Shown: positions 38,201-47,494, numbered from the stretch's first letter. The stretch is 64,000 bases of DNA from Magnetospirillum sp. XM-1 (GCF_001511835.1 NZ_LN997848.1:1302001-1366000); one strand, 5' to 3'. The notes: generated from the letters alone by a model not told the origin. A program made the numbers and translations.

Positions 38201-39258
38201 CAGAGACCGGCCTGATCATCGAATCCGTCAGCCACGATTACGGCGGCAAGGTGGTGGTGCAGGACGTCTCGCTGCGGGTCGGTCCGGGCGAGCTGGTCTG
38301 CCTGCTGGGGCCGTCGGGCTGCGGCAAGACCACCACGCTGCGCATCGCCGCCGGGCTGGAGGCGCCGCGCAAAGGCCGCGTCTTCCTGGGCGGGCGGCTG
38401 GTGTCGGGCGGGGGCACCCATCTGCCCCCCGAGCATCGCAATGTCGGTTTCCTGTTCCAGGACTACGCCCTGTTCCCCCATCTGAACGTGCTGGGCAACG
38501 TGGAGTTCGGCCTGGACCGCATGGCAAAGGCGGAACGGCGCGCGCGCGCGCTGGCCGTGCTCGATCAGGTGGGCATGACGGCCTATGCCGATGCCTGGCC
38601 GCATCAATTGTCGGGCGGGCAGCAGCAGCGCGTGGCGCTGGCCCGGGCACTCGCCCCCCATCCCAAGCTGATGCTGCTGGACGAGCCCTTCTCGGGCCTG
38701 GACAAGCGGCTGAGGGATCAGGTCCGGGACGAGACCCTGCACGTGCTCAAAACCTCGGGCGTGTCCACCCTGATGGTCACCCACGATCCCGAGGAGGCCA
38801 TGTTCATGGCCGACCGCATCGCCGTCATGCGGGCGGGCAAGGTGGTGCAGATGGGCGAGCCCGCCCTGCTTTACAATCGCCCGGTGGATTCCTTCGTGGC
38901 CTCCACCTTCGGCGAGATCAATGTGATCGAAGCCAATGTGGCGGGTGGCGCGGTGGAGACGGCGGTGGGACGCTTCGCCGCCTCGGGCCTGGCCGAAGCC
39001 CAGGCGGCCGGCGTGCTGATCCGTCCCGAGGGCGTGACGCTGACCCCTGCCGCCGACGGTGAGGCGGTGGTGCTGGTCAGTCACCATCTCGGACGCTCCT
39101 GCCTGGTCCATCTGCGGGTGGAAAAAGAGGGCATGGCGCCGCAGCATCTGCACGCCCGCCTGCCGGGTTCCATCTGCCCGGCGGAAGGGGCGCGGGTGCG
39201 CCTGCACATCGATTCCGCCCAGGCCTTCGTCTTTCCCGCCGGGGCCGAGGGCGCCTGA
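38197..39258 (+). CDS. Ferric iron ABC transporter, ATP-binding protein (FbpC-type)
   Basis: A 353-residue ATPase with Walker A LLGPSGCGKTTTLR, Q-loop LFQDYALFPHLNVLGNV, signature LSGGQQQRVALARAL, Walker B LMLLDEPFSGLD and H-loop MVTHDPEEA. The C-terminal part (about 240-353) is a TOBE-type regulatory domain (VLIRPEGVTL). In the family, this subunit drives import of ferric iron across the inner membrane. It is coupled to the permease by an ATGA overlap and followed, after a gap of 94 bp with its own operator-like site, by the binding-protein gene. Confidence 0.92.
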   Translation: MTETGLIIESVSHDYGGKVVVQDVSLRVGPGELVCLLGPSGCGKTTTLRIAAGLEAPRKGRVFLGGRLVSGGGTHLPPEHRNVGFLFQDYALFPHLNVLGNVEFGLDRMAKAERRARALAVLDQVGMTAYADAWPHQLSGGQQQRVALARALAPHPKLMLLDEPFSGLDKRLRDQVRDETLHVLKTSGVSTLMVTHDPEEAMFMADRIAVMRAGKVVQMGEPALLYNRPVDSFVASTFGEINVIEANVAGGAVETAVGRFAASGLAEAQAAGVLIRPEGVTLTPAADGEAVVLVSHHLGRSCLVHLRVEKEGMAPQHLHARLPGSICPAEGARVRLHIDSAQAFVFPAGAEGA

Positions 39259-39312
39259 ATTTCCCCAAGCCCCTTTTTCCAATGCGGGAACCATGCTACA
39301 TGGTTATGAGAA

Positions 39313-39327
39313 TGCGAGTCCGTCGCA
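39313..39327. promoter_or_regulatory. 15-bp dyad upstream of the iron-binding protein gene
   Basis: TGCGA-GTCCG-TCGCA is a dyad with 5-bp perfect arms in an AT-rich gap, 25 bp before the start codon. Related to the dyad at 36524-36538. Candidate Fur/Irr-type operator. Confidence 0.5.
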
Positions 39328-39352
39328 ATTTCATAATCATGAGGGCAAAATC

Positions 39353-40363
39353 ATGATGCGTCTGCTGGGTCTGGTATTGGGGGGCGTGATGGCGGTTGGG
39401 GCCGCCGACGCCGCAGAGGTCAACGTCTATTCGGCGCGCAAGGACCACCTGCTGAAGCCGGTGCTCGACCAGTTCACCGCCAAGACCGGCATCAAGGTCA
39501 ACCTGCTGTCGGCCGGCGAGGAGCAGTTGCTGGAGCGCCTGAAAAGCGAAGGGCAGGGGAGCCCCGCCGACCTGTTCATCACCACCGACGTGGCCCATCT
39601 GCACAAGGCGCGCGTCGCCGGCGTGCTGCAGCCCACTCACTCGGCCGAGATGGACAAGAACATTCCCGCCCGCTACCGCGATCCCCAGGGCTATTGGTAC
39701 GGGTTGTCGGCCCGCGCCCGCGTGGTGCTGTACGCCAAGGACCGGGTGAAGCCCTCCGAGCTTTCCACCTACGAGGATCTGGCCGACCCGAAGTGGAAGG
39801 GCCGCATCTGCGTGCGCTCGTCCTCGTCCACTTACAACCAGTCGCTGCTGGCCGGTCTGGTCGCGGTGATGGGACCCGACAAGGCGGAAAGCTGGGCCAA
39901 GTCCATGGTCGGCAACATGGCGCGCAAGCCCCAGGGCGGCGACCGCGACCAGATCGCCGCCGTGGCCGCCGGCCAGTGCGACCTGGCCATCGCCAACACC
40001 TATTATTTCGGCGGCATGCAGGCTTCGTCCAAGGCCGAGGAAAAGGACGCCGCCGCCAAGGTCGGCATCTTCTTCCCCAACCAGCAGGGCAGAGGTGCCC
40101 ACATGAACGTGGCCGGCGCAGGCGTCACGGCCAGCGCCAAGCACAAGGCCGAAGCGGTCAAGCTGCTGGAATTCCTGTCGGGCCCCGAGGCGCAGAAGAC
40201 CTTCGCCGAGGCTAACAACGAGTTCCCCGTCCTGGCGTCGGCCCAGGCCTCGCCCATCGTCGCCGCCTGGGGGCCGTTCAAGGCCGAGGACATCAACGTC
40301 GCCATGCTGGGCGAGAACAACCCGCAAGCGGTGCGCATCTTCGACCGGGTCGGCTGGCGCTGA
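39353..40363 (+). CDS. Ferric iron ABC transporter, periplasmic binding protein (FbpA/FutA-type)
   Basis: A 336-residue solute-binding protein with a signal peptide ending ADA|AEVNVYSARK. The opening VNVYSARKDHLLKPVLDQFTAKTGIKVNLL and later YNQSLLAGLVAVMG and ANTYYFGGM (Tyr pair) match the FbpA/FutA/AfuA family, in which two adjacent tyrosines ligate Fe(III). The start at 39353 (MMRLLG) has GAGGG 7 nt upstream. The order permease-ATPase-binding protein, with the last gene behind its own dyad, allows the binding protein to be made in excess. Confidence 0.92.
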   Translation: MMRLLGLVLGGVMAVGAADAAEVNVYSARKDHLLKPVLDQFTAKTGIKVNLLSAGEEQLLERLKSEGQGSPADLFITTDVAHLHKARVAGVLQPTHSAEMDKNIPARYRDPQGYWYGLSARARVVLYAKDRVKPSELSTYEDLADPKWKGRICVRSSSSTYNQSLLAGLVAVMGPDKAESWAKSMVGNMARKPQGGDRDQIAAVAAGQCDLAIANTYYFGGMQASSKAEEKDAAAKVGIFFPNQQGRGAHMNVAGAGVTASAKHKAEAVKLLEFLSGPEAQKTFAEANNEFPVLASAQASPIVAAWGPFKAEDINVAMLGENNPQAVRIFDRVGWR

Positions 40364-40376
40364 GACGGGGCCCAAG

Positions 40377-40425
40377 GCGGGCTATCGCCCGCACCCATCC
40401 GGGGCGCATGCCCCGGACCCCCTTT
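40377..40425 (+). terminator. Tandem hairpins after the iron transporter operon
   Basis: GCGGGC-TATC-GCCCGC (40377-40392) and CCGGGGC / GCCCCGG (40399-40416), the latter followed by ACCCCCTTT. Terminator-like, but the T-run is short. Confidence 0.45.
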
Positions 40426-40573
40426 GATTTCCGAACATAAGGGAGGTTTGGAGGCATCGCCTCCAACCGGGGTGCGGGGCGGGAGCCTCGCCTGGGCGCT
40501 TTCCTCTTGTGCGGCGCAAAATGACGAAGCATTATTGCGGCCCACCATTGTTTGCCGCAAGGAGATTGCGTTC

Positions 40574-41623
40574 ATGTCCGTCAAGCCGCCCCGCAAGTTC
40601 TTCGAGCCGCTCGCCATCGGCGCGCCCGCCCCCTATCGGGAACTGCCGGTCCGCCTCGAGCGCATGATCCACTTCTTCCCGCCGCACAACGAGAAGATGC
40701 GCGCCAAGGCCGCCGAGATCGGTAAGACCGTGGACGTGCTGCTGGGCAACCTGGAGGACGCCATCCCCGCCGACGCCAAGGAAGCGGCCCGCGCCGGCTT
40801 CGTCGAGGTGGCCAAGGCCTGGGACAATCCCAACACCGGCCTGTGGACCCGCGTCAACTGCCTGAACTCGCCGTGGTTCCTGGACGACATGAACGCCATC
40901 GTCGGCGAGGCGGGCGACAAGGTGGACGTGGTGATGCTGCCCAAGGTGGAAGGCCCCTGGGACATCCATTACCTCGACCAGCTGCTGGCCCAGCTGGAAG
41001 CCAAGCACGGCGTGAAGCGCCCGATCATGATCCACGCCATCCTCGAGACCGCTCTCGGCGTGGAAAACGTCGCCGCCATCTGTCAGGCCAGCCCCCGCAT
41101 GCACGGCATCAGCCTCGGCCCGGCCGATCTGGCGGCCTCGCGCGGCATGAAGACCACCCGCGTCGGCGGCGGCCATCCCTTCTACGGCGTGCTGGAAGAC
41201 GCCGCCGAGGGCAAGTCGGGCCGTACCCTGTTCCAGCAGGATCTGTGGCACTACACCGTCGCCAAGATGGTCGACGCCTGCCAGTCGGCCGGCATCAAGG
41301 CCTTCTACGGCCCGTTCGGCGACTTCTCGGACGATGCCGCCTGCGAGGCGCAGTTCCGCAACGCCTTCCTGCTGGGCTGTGCCGGCGGCTGGTCGCTGCA
41401 CCCCAAGCAGATCGACATCGCCAAGAAGGTGTTCAGCCCCGACGTGGCCGAGGTGCTGTTCGCCAAGAAAATCCTCGAAGCCATGCCCGACGGCACCGGC
41501 GCGGTGATGATCGACGGCAAGATGCAGGACGACGCCACCTGGAAGCAGGCCAAGGTCATGGTCGACCTCGCGCGTGCGGTGGCCGCCAAGGACCCGGTGA
41601 TGGCCCAGGCCTACGGGCTGTGA
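40574..41623 (+). CDS. L-malyl-CoA / beta-methylmalyl-CoA lyase
   Basis: A 349-residue CitE-like lyase. It matches the malyl-CoA lyase group rather than citrate lyase: [19 protein letters not shown] near the N-terminus, [18 protein letters not shown] (acidic metal ligand), [33 protein letters not shown] and [16 protein letters not shown]. The family splits malyl-CoA into acetyl-CoA and glyoxylate and beta-methylmalyl-CoA into propionyl-CoA and glyoxylate, as in the ethylmalonyl-CoA pathway for growth on acetate. AAGGAG lies upstream. The 210-bp gap before it holds an inverted repeat TTGCGGC-N12-GCCGCAA at 40535-40560 that could bind a regulator. Confidence 0.92.
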   Translation: MSVKPPRKFFEPLAIGAPAPYRELPVRLERMIHFFPPHNEKMRAKAAEIGKTVDVLLGNLEDAIPADAKEAARAGFVEVAKAWDNPNTGLWTRVNCLNSPWFLDDMNAIVGEAGDKVDVVMLPKVEGPWDIHYLDQLLAQLEAKHGVKRPIMIHAILETALGVENVAAICQASPRMHGISLGPADLAASRGMKTTRVGGGHPFYGVLEDAAEGKSGRTLFQQDLWHYTVAKMVDACQSAGIKAFYGPFGDFSDDAACEAQFRNAFLLGCAGGWSLHPKQIDIAKKVFSPDVAEVLFAKKILEAMPDGTGAVMIDGKMQDDATWKQAKVMVDLARAVAAKDPVMAQAYGL

Positions 41624-41627
41624 AATA

Positions 41628-41720
41628 GCGGGCGGGACGCCCGCGCTCCGCAAGAGGGCTGGAGCGCGGGCGTCTCGCCCGCCCTCCAAAGGGTTATCGG
41701 AGTGCGGGCGTCTCGCCCGC
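41628..41720. repeat. REP-like repeat family A, cluster 4 (three units)
   Basis: 22-bp units at 41628-41649, 41661-41682 and 41699-41720, the first inverted relative to the others, lying between convergent genes. Confidence 0.88.
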
Positions 41721-41726
41721 CCTTTG

Positions 41727-42551
41727 CTATTCCTGCAGCTCGATCAGCACGCCGCAGGCGTCTTCGGGATAGATCACCACCTTGCCCTGGCGGTCGCGCT
41801 CATAGGCGATGCCCGCCGCCTTCAGCGCGGCGGCGGCCGTCTCGGCGTTCTTGATCCGCAGCGTCAGGGCGACCAAGGCGGGGGCGGCGGGAAAGTTCTC
41901 GTCCTCGGCCTCGGGATGCATCTGGCCCAGATCGTCGGGGCGGCACAGGAACACCAGCCCGTGGCGGGTATGCACCGTCACCGTCTCGTCGGTGGCGGTG
42001 GCGGCGGCCGGGCCGATGAGGCGGTCCCAGGCCCCCATCAGGTCCAGGGGCTCGGCCATCAGGGCGGTGACCGACACCATGCCCAGCGCGCCGTTGGCGT
42101 GGGTGGTCCAGCCCGGACGGCGCAGCTTTTCCGGTGTCAGGTGCTGGCACAGGAACGAGGCGATGCCGGGCGTGGTCTCGGGCGGCAGGATGCCCGCCTT
42201 GAAGCGGGCCAGCTCGCCCTCGATGGTGCGGCTCAAATCGCCGGGCGCGTCGATCCCTAAGCGGGCGCAATCTGCCTCGGCGTCCTCGGTGCCCCACACC
42301 AGGCCCATCAGCCCCTCGCCCTTGGCCGCCAGATGGGCGCGCAGACGGTCCGCCGGGCCGCCTTCGCCGACCGCTGCCAGGATTTCCAGGTAGTCGTTCT
42401 CGAACATCACGCAGTAATTGGCGGTGCCCCACTCGGCGTGCTCGCCCCGGCTGGCCAGGGTGAAGCCCAGGGCGCGGAAGACCGAGGCCGCCCGCTCCAG
42501 GTCGCGCACGGCGATGATGACGTGGTCGAGGCCGGTGATGCGGCTGGTCAT
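41727..42551 (-). CDS. VOC-superfamily (glyoxalase-like) protein
   Basis: A 274-residue protein with two vicinal-oxygen-chelate modules. The N-terminal one begins GLDHVIIAVRDLERAASVFRALGFTLASRGEHAEWGTANYCVMF, the pattern of glyoxalase-like (Glyoxalase_3) proteins. The second covers about residues 150-274 with LVALTLRIKNAETAAAALKAAGI and ends VLIELQE, with a metal-binding Glu. Family members bind a divalent metal and act on varied substrates. The substrate here is unknown. It is the third gene after tyrC on this strand, separated from it by family-B repeats, and convergent with the malyl-CoA lyase gene. Confidence 0.82.
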   Translation of the reverse strand: MTSRITGLDHVIIAVRDLERAASVFRALGFTLASRGEHAEWGTANYCVMFENDYLEILAAVGEGGPADRLRAHLAAKGEGLMGLVWGTEDAEADCARLGIDAPGDLSRTIEGELARFKAGILPPETTPGIASFLCQHLTPEKLRRPGWTTHANGALGMVSVTALMAEPLDLMGAWDRLIGPAAATATDETVTVHTRHGLVFLCRPDDLGQMHPEAEDENFPAAPALVALTLRIKNAETAAAALKAAGIAYERDRQGKVVIYPEDACGVLIELQE

Positions 42552-42575
42552 GGCGGTTTCCTTCCGGCGACGGAG

Positions 42576-42652
42576 ATGGATTGCCGGGTCAAGCCCGGCA
42601 ATGACGAAACCTGTTGTATGCCGTCATGCCCGGGCTTCACCCGGGCATCCAC
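42576..42652. repeat. Palindromic intergenic repeat family B, cluster 2
   Basis: Inverted units at 42576-42606 (ATGGATTGCCGGG...CCCGGCAATGACG) and 42622-42652 (CGTCATGCCCGGG...CCCGGGCATCCAC), one base from the tyrC stop codon. Confidence 0.82.
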
Positions 42653-42653
42653 A

Positions 42654-43544
42654 TCAAGCCTGCTTGGCGTCGATGATGGCGCGGCGGATGGCGCGGGTCT
42701 CGGTGAAGCGCTTGTGCAGGACCTCGCCCTCGCCCCAGCGGATGGCCCGCTGCAAGGCGGTCAGGTCCTCGGTGAAGCGCTGGATCACTTCCAGCACCGC
42801 TTCGCGGTTGTTCAGGAACACGTCGCGCCACATCACCGGGTCCGACGCCGCGATACGGGTGAAGTCACGGAAGCCGGAGGCGGAGAACTTGATCACCTCC
42901 TGCTGCATGTGGCCTTCCAGGTCGTTGGCGGTGCCCACGATGGTGTAGGCGATCAGGTGCGGCAGGTGGGACGTGATGGCCAGCACCTTGTCGTGATGGT
43001 GCGGGTCCATGATCTCCACCTGCGAGCCGACCCGGCGCCACAGCTCGGCCACCTTGTCCACCGCCTTGGGATCGCCGCCGGTGACCGGGGTCAGGATGTG
43101 CCAGCGGCCCTCGAACAGTTCGGCGAAGCCGTTCTCCGGCCCCGAATGCTCGGTGCCGGCGATGGGGTGGCCGGGGACCAGTTCGACGCCGTCGGGAAGG
43201 TAGGGGCCCAAGTCGCGGATCACCGACAGCTTGACCGAGCCCACGTCGGTGACGATGGTGCCGGGCTTCAAGTGCGGGCCGATGGCCTCGCCCACCGCCT
43301 GGGTGGCGCCGACGGGCGCACCCACCACCACCAGATCGGCTTCGGGAATCATCGCCGCCGGATTGTCGCCGGCGGCATCGACCACGCCCAGCTCCAGGGC
43401 GGTCTTGCGCGCCTTCTCGCTGGTGTCGAGCGTCACGATGCGTCGGGCCAGACCATGCTTGCGCATGGCCCGCGCCAGGGACGAACCGATCAGGCCGATA
43501 CCGACGAAACAGACGGTGTCAAACAACGGCTTGGTGTCGCTCAT
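42654..43544 (-). CDS. tyrC: Prephenate / arogenate dehydrogenase
   Basis: A 296-residue NAD(P)-dependent dehydrogenase of tyrosine synthesis. The N-terminal Rossmann motif is VCFVGIGLIGSSLARAM. The catalytic His block is ELVPGHPIAGTEHSGPENG and a helical C-terminal domain has SHLPHLIAYTIVG, both typical of TyrA proteins. There is no chorismate mutase or ACT domain attached. The start at 43544 overlaps the hisC stop codon (ATGA). Whether prephenate or arogenate is the substrate cannot be read from the sequence. Confidence 0.92.
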   Translation of the reverse strand: MSDTKPLFDTVCFVGIGLIGSSLARAMRKHGLARRIVTLDTSEKARKTALELGVVDAAGDNPAAMIPEADLVVVGAPVGATQAVGEAIGPHLKPGTIVTDVGSVKLSVIRDLGPYLPDGVELVPGHPIAGTEHSGPENGFAELFEGRWHILTPVTGGDPKAVDKVAELWRRVGSQVEIMDPHHHDKVLAITSHLPHLIAYTIVGTANDLEGHMQQEVIKFSASGFRDFTRIAASDPVMWRDVFLNNREAVLEVIQRFTEDLTALQRAIRWGEGEVLHKRFTETRAIRRAIIDAKQA

Positions 43545-44632
43545 GCTCCCACGAACTCTTTCAGGGTATCGACCACCGCCTGGTTCTCCTCGCCGGTGCC
43601 GATGGTGATGCGCAAGCTGTCGCCCAGGCCGTAGCCGCCCATGGCCCGCACGATGATGCCTCGCGAGCGCAGGAACTTGTCGGCGGTGGGCGCGTCCTTG
43701 CCCGGCGTGGCGGGGAAGCGGACCAGGATGAAGTTGCAGACGCTGGGCACCACGGTGAGGCCGAGATCGGCCAGCTTGCCCGACAGCCAGGGCAGCCAGT
43801 AGTCGTTGTGGCTCTTGCACAGGTCGGCGTAGGCGGTGTCCTCGAAGGCGGCCAGGCCGGCGGCCAGGGCGGGGGCGCCGACGTTGAAGGGGTTGCGCAC
43901 CCGGTTGAGCACGCCCGCCACGTTCTCCGGGCAATAGGCCCAGCCCAGGCGCAGGCCGCCCAGCGCGTACATCTTGGAGAAGGTGCGGCAGACCACCACG
44001 TTGTCGCCCGCTTCCACCAGCTCGATGCCGCCGGAATAGTCGTTGCGGCTGACGAACTCGGTATAGGCGGCGTCGATCACCAGCAGCACGTCGGGGCGCA
44101 GATTGGCGCGCAGGCGGGCCACTTCCGAGGCCGGCAGGTAGGTGCCGGTCGGGTTGTTGGGATTGGCCAGGAACAGGATCTTGGTGCGCGGTGTCACCGC
44201 GGCCAGCAGGTTGTCCACGTTGGCGGTGAGATCCACTTCCGGCGCGGTGACCGGGGTCGCGCCGCAGGCCTTGGCGGCGATGGCGTACATCAGGAAGCCG
44301 TGGGCCGAGTACAGCACCTCGTCGCCGGGGCCGGCATAGGAGCGGCACAGGATGCCCAGCAGTTCATCCGAGCCGGCGCCGCAGACGATGCGCGACGCGT
44401 CGAGCTTGTAGCGCTTGGCGATGGCGGCGCGCAGTTCCTCGGCACCGCCGTCGGGATAGCGGTGCATCTCGGGGGCGAAAGCGCGCAGGGCCTCGACGGC
44501 CTTGGGGCTCGGGCCCAGCGCGCCCTCGTTGGAGGACAGCTTGAAGATGCGGTCGACACCCTCGATGGCGGATTCGCCGCCGACATAGGGGCGGATGTCC
44601 ATGATGCCGGGGCGGGGCGTGGGAGCGGTCAC
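43541..44632 (-). CDS. hisC: Histidinol-phosphate / aromatic aminotransferase
   Basis: A 363-residue PLP enzyme of the HisC group (aminotransferase fold type I). Conserved blocks are KLSSNEGALGPSP, ANPNNPTGTYLP, VIDAAYTEF, TFSKMYALGGLRLGWAY (PLP Lys in SKMYALGG) and LRITIGTGEEN. The position between a chorismate mutase and a prephenate dehydrogenase suggests that it works on aromatic keto acids as well as histidinol phosphate, as in other alphaproteobacteria. The start is GTG at 44632, with GGAG 8 nt upstream. The ATG nine codons later would cut off conserved residues. Confidence 0.92.
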   Translation of the reverse strand: MTAPTPRPGIMDIRPYVGGESAIEGVDRIFKLSSNEGALGPSPKAVEALRAFAPEMHRYPDGGAEELRAAIAKRYKLDASRIVCGAGSDELLGILCRSYAGPGDEVLYSAHGFLMYAIAAKACGATPVTAPEVDLTANVDNLLAAVTPRTKILFLANPNNPTGTYLPASEVARLRANLRPDVLLVIDAAYTEFVSRNDYSGGIELVEAGDNVVVCRTFSKMYALGGLRLGWAYCPENVAGVLNRVRNPFNVGAPALAAGLAAFEDTAYADLCKSHNDYWLPWLSGKLADLGLTVVPSVCNFILVRFPATPGKDAPTADKFLRSRGIIVRAMGGYGLGDSLRITIGTGEENQAVVDTLKEFVGA

Positions 44633-44664
44633 GATTCTATCTCCAGCGAAAAAGGGATGAAGGG

Positions 44665-45540
44665 TCAGACGAGCGCTTCGGGCGCGAAGGGGGTGGCGTA
44701 GCCGCCGATTACGGCGATGCGGCCGACGGGGTCCTTGGGCGCGACCAGGGCGGCCAGGCGGGGATCGGCGGCGGTGACGTGGCCCAGGATCTCGACCATG
44801 TGCAGCCACTGGCCGCCGTGGCGGTGGATGGCCAGCAATTCGGCCGGTTCCAGCCCGCCGGCGCCTAAGATGGCGCGCAGGCGGTCGCGGCTGACGTCGG
44901 GACCGGTCTCCAGCACCGCCAGGGTGCGGTCGTCGCCGGAGCAGTCGTGGTCGCGACACGCGATGACCAGGGCCTGCAACGGCTCGGCCGCGCCCTTGAC
45001 CGGGGCGGTGGGGGCGAAGGGCAGGCGGGCCACCACGCGCGGCGCATCGCCGCTTTCCAGGGTCAGGCTGGTCCACCACGGCTCGGCGTCGTCGGCGGCC
45101 TCGGTGCCGGGGATCAGCGGGATCACGCCCACCGTGGCGACGCCGTCGGCGACGGCGCGCACCACCTGGCCGGGGCTGCGCAACGCCGACAGCGGGGCCA
45201 CCACGCCGAAATGGTTGCGCGCCAGCTCGATGGCGGCGGTGGAGCGGCCGGCGGCGTGGACGGCGATGTGGAGCGGCCCCTGCAGGCCGGTCAGCGCGCC
45301 GACGATCTCGCGCCAGATGCGGACCAGGGCCAGCTTGGGGAACTCGCCCCCATGGCGACCCACCAGGCGGCGCAGGATCTGCGCCTCGCGCCCGGGGCGC
45401 AGCGTCACCTTGCGGTCGGTCTTGGCGGCGGCGATGCGCTCCACCAATCCGGTGCGGCGCATCAGCAGGTCGTGCAACTGATCGTCGATGCGATCAATTT
45501 CACGACGGAGCTGCTCGAGGGCGGCGCTGTCCTGGCTCAT
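44665..45540 (-). CDS. Chorismate mutase with degenerate prephenate dehydratase-like region
   Basis: A 291-residue protein. Residues 1-90 are an AroQ-type chorismate mutase: LRREIDRIDDQLHDLLMRRTGLVERIAAAK, KVTLRPGREAQILRRL and FPKLALVRIWREIVGAL. The remaining 200 residues resemble the layout of a prephenate dehydratase plus ACT domain (VVRAVADGVATVGVIPL; later LLAIHRHGGQWLHMVEILG) but lack recognisable catalytic motifs such as the TRF block. Known activity is chorismate to prephenate. The tail may be regulatory. It heads the aroQ-hisC-tyrC operon. The ATG at 45540 is preferred over one 11 codons upstream, since the domain begins directly after it. Confidence 0.85.
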   Translation of the reverse strand: MSQDSAALEQLRREIDRIDDQLHDLLMRRTGLVERIAAAKTDRKVTLRPGREAQILRRLVGRHGGEFPKLALVRIWREIVGALTGLQGPLHIAVHAAGRSTAAIELARNHFGVVAPLSALRSPGQVVRAVADGVATVGVIPLIPGTEAADDAEPWWTSLTLESGDAPRVVARLPFAPTAPVKGAAEPLQALVIACRDHDCSGDDRTLAVLETGPDVSRDRLRAILGAGGLEPAELLAIHRHGGQWLHMVEILGHVTAADPRLAALVAPKDPVGRIAVIGGYATPFAPEALV

Positions 45541-45618
45541 GGCGGAAAAGGGGGCCGGAAATGGTGGGTCCAAGGGGGATAGGTTTAGTGCGGCTTGGCC
45601 CGGAAATCAAAGAAAACG

Positions 45619-45649
45619 TTGACAGTCCCCGTCCGCGACCATAGCTAAT
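45619..45649 (+). promoter_or_regulatory. Possible sigma70 promoter of metX
   Basis: TTGACA at 45619-45624 with weak -10 candidates TAGCTA (17-bp spacer) or GCTAAT (19-bp spacer), 28 bp before the metX start. No SAM riboswitch was recognised in this leader. Confidence 0.4.
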
Positions 45650-45676
45650 CCATTCCCTGTCGCGGCGCGTGATCCC

Positions 45677-46861
45677 ATGTCCCAGAGCGAGCCTGTTCCG
45701 ACTGCCCCCGCCAACCCTGCCGGCCTCAAGGTCGAACTGGGGCGCGACCGGCCGATTCGGCTCGATTGCGGCGTCGATCTGGGGCCGGTGACCGTGGCCT
45801 ACCAGACCTATGGAAAGCTCAACGCCGACAGGTCCAACGCCATCCTGATCTGTCATGCGCTGACCGGCGACCATTACGTCGCCGACCCCCACCCCATCAC
45901 GGGCAAGCCCGGCTGGTGGAGCGAGCTGGTGGGGCCGGGCCGGGTGTTCGACACCGACCGCTATTTCCTGATCTGCTCCAACGTGCTGGGCGGCTGCATG
46001 GGCACCACCGGGCCCATGGACGACAATCCCGCCACCGGCCGGGCCTGGGGCCTGGATTTCCCGGTGATCACCATCGGCGACATGGTCAAGGTCCAGGCCC
46101 GTCTGGTGGACCACCTGGGCATCGAGCAGCTGTTCTGCGTGGTCGGCGGCTCCATGGGCGGCATGCAGGTGCTGAAATGGGCGCAAAGCTATCCCGAGCG
46201 GGTGTTCTCGGCCATTCCCATCGCGGCCGCCGCCCGTCATTCGGCCCAGAACATCGCCTTCCACGAGGTGGGGCGCCAGGCGATCATGGCCGATCCCGAC
46301 TGGCGTGACGGCAAGTACCTGCAGGAAGGCACGCGGCCCCATCGCGGGCTGGCGGTGGCGCGCATGGCGGCGCACATCACCTATCTGTCCGAGCCGGCCC
46401 TGCACCAGAAATTCGGCCGCAACCTGCAGAACCGCGACACCATCACCTATGGTTTCGACGCGGATTTCCAGGTGGAAAGCTATCTGCGGCACCAGGGCAA
46501 CACCTTCGTCGACCGCTTCGACGCCAATTCCTATCTCTACATCACGCGGGCCATGGATTATTTCGATCTGGCGGCCGAGAACGGGGGCGTGCTGGCCAAC
46601 GCCTTCCGCGGCACGCGCACCCGTTTCTGCGTGGTCAGCTTCACCAGCGACTGGCTGTTCCCCACCCCGGAAAGCCGGGCGGTGGTACATGCGCTGAACG
46701 CGGTGGCGGCCAATGTCAGCTTCGTCGAGATCAAGTCGGACAAGGGCCACGACGCCTTCCTGCTGGACGAGCCCGAGTTCCACGCGACGCTGACCGGCTT
46801 CCTGGAAGGGGCCGCCGCCCATCGCGGCCTGCCGCGCAACGACGGGGGTGCGGCGCGATGA
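45677..46861 (+). CDS. metX: Homoserine O-acetyltransferase MetX
   Basis: A 394-residue alpha/beta-hydrolase that acylates homoserine, the first committed step of methionine synthesis. The nucleophile elbow is [12 protein letters not shown] (Ser near residue 160), the acidic residue is in TSDWLFPT (about 325) and the His in [10 protein letters not shown] (about 358). The N-terminal [14 protein letters not shown] and [10 protein letters not shown] blocks are typical of MetX. The transferred acyl group (acetyl or succinyl) cannot be settled by eye. It overlaps metW by 4 bp, the usual MetX-MetW pair of proteobacteria. Confidence 0.94.
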   Translation: MSQSEPVPTAPANPAGLKVELGRDRPIRLDCGVDLGPVTVAYQTYGKLNADRSNAILICHALTGDHYVADPHPITGKPGWWSELVGPGRVFDTDRYFLICSNVLGGCMGTTGPMDDNPATGRAWGLDFPVITIGDMVKVQARLVDHLGIEQLFCVVGGSMGGMQVLKWAQSYPERVFSAIPIAAAARHSAQNIAFHEVGRQAIMADPDWRDGKYLQEGTRPHRGLAVARMAAHITYLSEPALHQKFGRNLQNRDTITYGFDADFQVESYLRHQGNTFVDRFDANSYLYITRAMDYFDLAAENGGVLANAFRGTRTRFCVVSFTSDWLFPTPESRAVVHALNAVAANVSFVEIKSDKGHDAFLLDEPEFHATLTGFLEGAAAHRGLPRNDGGAAR

Positions 46862-47484
46862 TGACCGTCTACAACGGCAATCTGCGCGTCGACCTCAAGC
46901 TGATCGCCGACATGGTGGAACCCGGTTCGCGGGTGCTGGACGTGGGCTGCGGCGAGGGCGCCTTGCTGGACTGGCTGGGCCGCACCAAGGACGTGGACGG
47001 GCGCGGCATCGAGCTGTCCATGGCGGGCGTGTCGGCGGCGGTGTCGCACGGCCTCAGCGTGATCCAGGGCGACGCCGACACCGATTTGAAGGACTACCCC
47101 TCGGGGGCCTTCGACTACGTGATTCTCAGCCAGACGCTGCAGGCCACCTACGCGCCGCGCGACGTGCTCAGCCACATGCTGCGCATCGGGCGGCGCGCCA
47201 TCGTGTCGTTTCCCAATTTCGGCCATTGGCGGGTGCGGCTGCACCTCCTGACCCATGGCCGCATGCCGGTGACCGACACCCTGGCCTACGAGTGGTACGA
47301 CACCCCCAACATCCACTTCTGCACCATCCGCGACTTCCTGGATTTGTGCAGGGACTTAGGCATCACGGTGGAGCGGTCCATTCCGCTGGACCGCAACGGC
47401 AAGGCCATGTCCATCCCGTCCTGCGAGGGCATCGCCAACCTGTTCGCCGACCAGGGCCTGTTCGTGCTGTCGCGCAAGGGATAG
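46858..47484 (+). CDS. metW: Methionine biosynthesis protein MetW
   Basis: A 208-residue protein with a class I methyltransferase fold: [16 protein letters not shown] (SAM-binding glycine motif), [40 protein letters not shown] and [17 protein letters not shown], all diagnostic of MetW. MetW is needed with MetX for full homoserine acylation in several proteobacteria. The start overlaps the metX stop codon. A family-A repeat cluster follows. Confidence 0.94.
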   Translation: MMTVYNGNLRVDLKLIADMVEPGSRVLDVGCGEGALLDWLGRTKDVDGRGIELSMAGVSAAVSHGLSVIQGDADTDLKDYPSGAFDYVILSQTLQATYAPRDVLSHMLRIGRRAIVSFPNFGHWRVRLHLLTHGRMPVTDTLAYEWYDTPNIHFCTIRDFLDLCRDLGITVERSIPLDRNGKAMSIPSCEGIANLFADQGLFVLSRKG

Positions 47485-47494
47485 GGACGGGCGG

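Noticed and set aside
45541..45676. SAM riboswitch in the metX leader
   Set aside because: SAM-II is frequent before metX in alphaproteobacteria, but its conserved pseudoknot sequences were not seen.
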